From an uncultured beta proteobacterium (GTDB taxonomy: Bacteria; Pseudomonadota; Gammaproteobacteria; Burkholderiales; Burkholderiaceae), in assembly GCA_903835865.1 (NCBI GenBank), contig CAILON010000201.1, forward strand, positions 1 through 9,865: DNA of 9,865 nt, in the 5' to 3' direction. Below the pieces are notes generated by a model that was not told the DNA's origin, did not search any database, and worked only from the letters and a program-made list of their open reading frames with translations. Shown one piece after another: positions 7,008 through 9,865 of this stretch. Both the position numbers and the translations under genes were made by a program. The first letter of the stretch is position 1, and each line of letters starts with the position of its first letter.

Positions 7008-8078
7008 ATGGCAATTCACACAGACGACCTTAGCGCTATTCCCGAAGATTTACCACAGGGGACTGATCGTATCGTTAGCGGCTCAGTCGGCAATACCGAA
7101 GCCGTTTTTGAGAGGGCATTACGTCCAAAGCAACTCGATGAATACGTAGGACAAACTAAAGCGCGCGCTCAATTAGAAATCTTTATCTCAGCTACGAGAG
7201 CACGCCAAGAAGCTTTGGATCATGTATTGCTCTTTGGTCCTCCAGGACTGGGTAAAACCACTCTAGCTCACATCATCGCTAGAGAACTGGGTGTTAATTT
7301 ACGCCAAACCAGTGGGCCTGTTTTAGATAGACCTGGTGATCTGGCTGCTTTGCTGACCAATCTTGAAACCAATGATGTGCTCTTCATTGATGAGATCCAC
7401 CGCCTCTCCCCAGTCGTAGAAGAAATTTTGTATCCCGCGCTAGAGGATTACAGCCTAGATATCATGATTGGTGAAGGACCTGCAGCCCGTAGTGTCAAGA
7501 TAGACCTGAAACCCTTCACACTCATTGGTGCCACTACTCGTGCTGGCATGCTCACCAATCCATTGCGTGATCGCTTTGGCATTGTTGCCAGACTCGAGTT
7601 TTACACCACTGAAGAGCTCACCAAGATTATTGAGCGCTCTGCTAATTTACTTAAAGCAGATATTGATCCAGAAGGTTCAGTAGAAATTGCCAAGCGTGCA
7701 CGCGGTACGCCTCGTATTGCCAACCGTTTACTGCGTCGAGTTCGCGACTATGCCGAAGTAAAAGGAACCGGCATCATTACCAAAGCAATGGCTGATGCTG
7801 CATTGAAGATGCTCGATGTCGACCCAAGTGGTTTTGATGTCATGGACAGAAAACTCTTAGAAGCAATCTTGCATAAGTTTGATGGTGGCCCTGTAGGTAT
7901 TGATAACTTAGCTGCCGCTATTGGAGAAGAGCGCGACACTATTGAGGATGTCTTAGAGCCCTATCTTATTCAGCAGGGATATCTGCAAAGAACCTCGCGC
8001 GGGAGAGTGGCAACGCGCCAAGCTTATGAGCACTTCGGTTTAACGCCACCTAGCAACGATACTGGCTTAGATCTGTAA
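7008..8078 (+). CDS. ruvB: Holliday junction branch migration helicase RuvB
   Basis: RuvB is the hexameric AAA+ ATPase that drives branch migration on each side of the RuvA-bound junction. It has 356 aa, with an N-terminal extension of about 15 residues relative to E. coli (336 aa). The Walker A loop is [10 protein letters not shown] (76-85, K83). Walker B is LFIDEIHRL (125-133, D128 and E129). Sensor 1 lies in GATTRAG (174-180). R189 in LRDRFG aligns with the E. coli arginine finger Arg174, and sensor 2 lies in [17 protein letters not shown] (232-248). A C-terminal winged-helix domain (about 270-345) includes [16 protein letters not shown] and the terminal [10 protein letters not shown]. The ATG at 7008 is 17 nt after ruvA, and no later Met fits the family. 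The gene ends 6 nt from the stop codon of the convergent tyrS. Confidence 0.98.
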   Translation: MAIHTDDLSAIPEDLPQGTDRIVSGSVGNTEAVFERALRPKQLDEYVGQTKARAQLEIFISATRARQEALDHVLLFGPPGLGKTTLAHIIARELGVNLRQTSGPVLDRPGDLAALLTNLETNDVLFIDEIHRLSPVVEEILYPALEDYSLDIMIGEGPAARSVKIDLKPFTLIGATTRAGMLTNPLRDRFGIVARLEFYTTEELTKIIERSANLLKADIDPEGSVEIAKRARGTPRIANRLLRRVRDYAEVKGTGIITKAMADAALKMLDVDPSGFDVMDRKLLEAILHKFDGGPVGIDNLAAAIGEERDTIEDVLEPYLIQQGYLQRTSRGRVATRQAYEHFGLTPPSNDTGLDL

Positions 8079-8084
8079 TAAAAC

Positions 8085-9317
8085 TTAGCTTAGCGTCACT
8101 TTTGCAAAGCGGCGTTTACCAACCTGGACTAAATAAGTACCAGCTTCGATCTTCAGTTGCTTATCACTAACAGTAGCACCATCAATCTTCACGCCATTTT
8201 GCTCAATATTGCGGTTAGCTTCTGAGCTGGACGGAGCAAGGCCAGCAGCCTTTAGAAAATTGGCAATGCCCATTGGTGCCCCAGTCAAACTCACTGCCGG
8301 AACATCATCAGGTACACCACCTTTAGCGCGATGATTAAAGTCCTCAAGGGCTTTTTCAGCAGCGTCTTGTGAGTGGAAGCGAGCGACGATTTCTTGTGCA
8401 AGTAGTACTTTGCAATCGCGCGGATTTCTGCCAGCAGCAACTTCTTGCTTCATCAAATCAATTTCAGCCATGGGACGGAATGAGAGTAATGTGAAATAGT
8501 CCCACATCAAATCATCCGAGATACTCATGAGCTTGCCAAACATCTCTCCAGCAGGCTCACTAATACCAATGTAATTACCCTTGGACTTACTCATCTTCTC
8601 AACGCCATCCAGACCAACCAATAGAGGCATAGTCAAAATACATTGGGGCTCTTGGCCATACTCACGTTGGAGTTCGCGACCTACTAAAAGATTAAATTTT
8701 TGATCTGTTCCACCAAGCTCCAAGTCACTCTTGAGTGCCACAGAGTCATAACCTTGCATAAGTGGATACAAAAATTCATGAATAGAGATAGGAACACCAC
8801 TGCGGTAACGCTTAGTAAAGTCATCACGCTCTAGCATTCGCGCCACAGTATGTTTGGCTGCTAACTGGATTAAGCCGCGTGCACCTAAAGGATCGCACCA
8901 CTCACTGTTGTAACGTACTTCTGTTTTAGCAGGATCCAGCACCATGCTTGCCTGACGATAGTAAGTTTCGGCATTGATTGCAATTTCTTGCGCAGTTAAC
9001 GGTGGACGAGTTGCATTTCGACCGGAGGGATCGCCAATCATGCTAGTGAAGTCACCGATCAAGAAAATAACCGTATGACCTAAATCCTGCAGCTGGCGCA
9101 ACTTATTCAAAACAACGGTATGCCCCAGGTGAATATCTGGCGCAGTGGGATCTAAGCCCAACTTAATCCGCAAAGGAGTCTTGGTAGCCTGACTACGGGC
9201 AAGCTTCTGAACCCAATCAGCCTCCACCAATAGCTCATCACAGCCACGCTTAGTGACTTCGAGTGCCGCAAATACTTCAGGGGTCAGTGGGTATTTTTGT
9301 TCTGGTTTAGCCGTCAT
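8085..9317 (-). CDS. tyrS: Tyrosyl-tRNA synthetase, type 2 (TyrZ-like clade)
   Basis: This cytosolic class I synthetase charges tRNA-Tyr with tyrosine using ATP. It has 410 aa (E. coli TyrS 424). The HIGH motif is HLGH (63-66), within [15 protein letters not shown], and the signature loop is KMSKS (241-245), followed by KGNYIG. Between them are [13 protein letters not shown] (88-100), YPLMQGYDS (184-192) and LGGTDQKFN (201-209), which form the tyrosine-binding pocket. An S4-type RNA-binding domain occupies about 345-405 and ends in [13 protein letters not shown] plus a full KMSKS, where E. coli TyrS has a KFGKT-type loop, places it in the type 2 group of TyrRS. The ATG complement lies at 9315-9317; no Shine-Dalgarno sequence is visible upstream. 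It is the only minus-strand gene here, convergent with ruvB and divergent from anmK. Confidence 0.97.
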   Translation of the reverse strand: MTAKPEQKYPLTPEVFAALEVTKRGCDELLVEADWVQKLARSQATKTPLRIKLGLDPTAPDIHLGHTVVLNKLRQLQDLGHTVIFLIGDFTSMIGDPSGRNATRPPLTAQEIAINAETYYRQASMVLDPAKTEVRYNSEWCDPLGARGLIQLAAKHTVARMLERDDFTKRYRSGVPISIHEFLYPLMQGYDSVALKSDLELGGTDQKFNLLVGRELQREYGQEPQCILTMPLLVGLDGVEKMSKSKGNYIGISEPAGEMFGKLMSISDDLMWDYFTLLSFRPMAEIDLMKQEVAAGRNPRDCKVLLAQEIVARFHSQDAAEKALEDFNHRAKGGVPDDVPAVSLTGAPMGIANFLKAAGLAPSSSEANRNIEQNGVKIDGATVSDKQLKIEAGTYLVQVGKRRFAKVTLS

Positions 9318-9403
9318 GCTGATTCGGATGCTGATACAGTTATTTAGTATTTAAATTGCTAAAGCATAATTGTCGCATTCCTGAGAGCAGAACCCAGAAC
9401 CGC
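9318..9403. promoter_or_regulatory. Divergent tyrS/anmK intergenic region
   Basis: These 86 nt must hold the tyrS promoter and probably the anmK promoter. On the plus strand CATAAT (9365-9370) is a 5-of-6 match to a -10 box, about 34 nt before the anmK ATG, but no convincing -35 lies 16-18 nt upstream. The same bases read ATTATG on the minus strand, so promoters could overlap. An AT-rich core contains the 8-bp palindrome ATTTAAAT (9349-9356). No T-box is expected in proteobacteria and none is seen. Confidence 0.3.
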
Positions 9404-9865
9404 ATGAACAAACCCCATTCCTTCTATATAGGCCTAATGTCTGGCACCAGCCTAGATGGGATTGATGCTGTTCTAGCCAAGATTGGGCCCAATGGTGAAA
9501 CAAGTGCTCAAGATGCTGTAAGCACCCCTTTCTCAGCAGAACTCTATACAGCCTTAGTTGAGCTCCAAAGCCCCGGCCCCAATGAATTGCATCGAGAGAA
9601 GCAGGCTGCCAATGGTTTGGCTATCGCTTATGCCCAGGCCGTAAATTTACTCCTGGAAAAGACTGGTCTTAAAGCCGCAGAAATTAGTGCCATTGGCGCT
9701 CATGGCCAAACCATTCGACATCAACCATATCTTGGCGACAATTTGGCTTACACCCATCAAACTTTGAATGCAGCCTTATTGGCTGAAAAAACGGGAATTG
9801 ATGTCATTGCTGATTTTAGGAGCCGAGATTTAGCAGCGGGTGGTCATGGCGCACCTCTAGTACCA
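9404..9865 (+). CDS. anmK: Anhydro-N-acetylmuramic acid kinase AnmK, N-terminal part (cut by window end)
   Basis: The frame from the ATG at 9404 stays open to the window end, giving 154 residues of an enzyme of roughly 370. AnmK uses ATP and water to open the 1,6-anhydro ring of anhMurNAc and phosphorylate it to MurNAc-6-phosphate, a cytosolic step of cell-wall recycling. Visible motifs are IGLMSGTSLDGIDAVLA (9-25), the ATP-phosphate loop and family hallmark; AIGAHGQTIRH (about 96-106); and VIADFRSRDLAAGGHGAPLVP (about 134-154), whose DFR-x-RD segment contributes to the active site. E. coli AnmK has close counterparts of all three. No Shine-Dalgarno sequence is apparent before the ATG. It is divergent from tyrS, and tyrS-anmK adjacency is also known in Pseudomonas. 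The lack of a stop is a window-edge effect, not truncation. Confidence 0.95.
   Translation, partial: MNKPHSFYIGLMSGTSLDGIDAVLAKIGPNGETSAQDAVSTPFSAELYTALVELQSPGPNELHREKQAANGLAIAYAQAVNLLLEKTGLKAAEISAIGAHGQTIRHQPYLGDNLAYTHQTLNAALLAEKTGIDVIADFRSRDLAAGGHGAPLVP

Noticed and set aside
1..9865. Defence island, mobile element, CRISPR, tRNA or a novel multi-gene system
   Set aside because: Essentially all sequence is taken by recognised housekeeping genes; no regularly spaced repeats, integrase or transposase motifs, or cloverleaf were found by reading both strands.

Overview
This window reads as an ordinary chromosomal housekeeping segment of a betaproteobacterium in the order Burkholderiales. Moderate GC content (judged by eye), the gene order pepP-ubiH-dusB-fis-purH-ruvC-ruvA-ruvB, and the tyrS/anmK pair point to a Polynucleobacter-like genome. 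The genus is an inference; the order is better supported. I see no insertion sequence, phage gene, CRISPR array, tRNA or rRNA, and no candidate for a new biological system.

Layout. (1) Bases 1-2757, plus strand: the 3' end of a MurU-type sugar-phosphate nucleotidyltransferase overlaps pepP (proline aminopeptidase), and ubiH (ubiquinone hydroxylase) starts 1 nt after the pepP stop. This looks like one tightly coupled transcription unit. (2) Bases 2758-2909: a non-coding boundary with a perfect 10-bp inverted repeat (possible weak terminator) followed by an extended -10 promoter candidate. (3) Bases 2910-8078, plus strand: dusB, fis, purH, ruvC, ruvA and ruvB, with gaps of 49, 49, 15, 29 and 17 nt and no terminator in any gap, so probably one long operon. 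(4) Bases 8085-9317, minus strand: tyrS, convergent with ruvB across only 6 nt. (5) Bases 9318-9403: a divergent intergenic region. (6) Bases 9404-9865, plus strand: the 5' part of anmK, cut by the window end.

How the genes relate. The dusB-to-ruvB block serves growth and genome maintenance: tRNA dihydrouridylation, a nucleoid protein, the last two steps of IMP synthesis, and the RuvABC Holliday-junction machinery. It joins blocks that lie apart in E. coli (pepP-ubiH, dusB-fis, ruvC/ruvAB). UbiH supports aerobic respiration and TyrRS supports translation. MurU at the left edge and AnmK at the right edge both belong to peptidoglycan (MurNAc) recycling, although they are not adjacent.

Recurrent traits: almost no start codon has a recognisable Shine-Dalgarno sequence, the purH leader contains no G at all, the fis leader is two-thirds T, and Fis is a short form with a histidine at an otherwise basic position of its recognition helix. 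These are modest observations. Start codons were chosen by family alignment from memory and should be checked against homologues, especially for pepP, dusB and fis.
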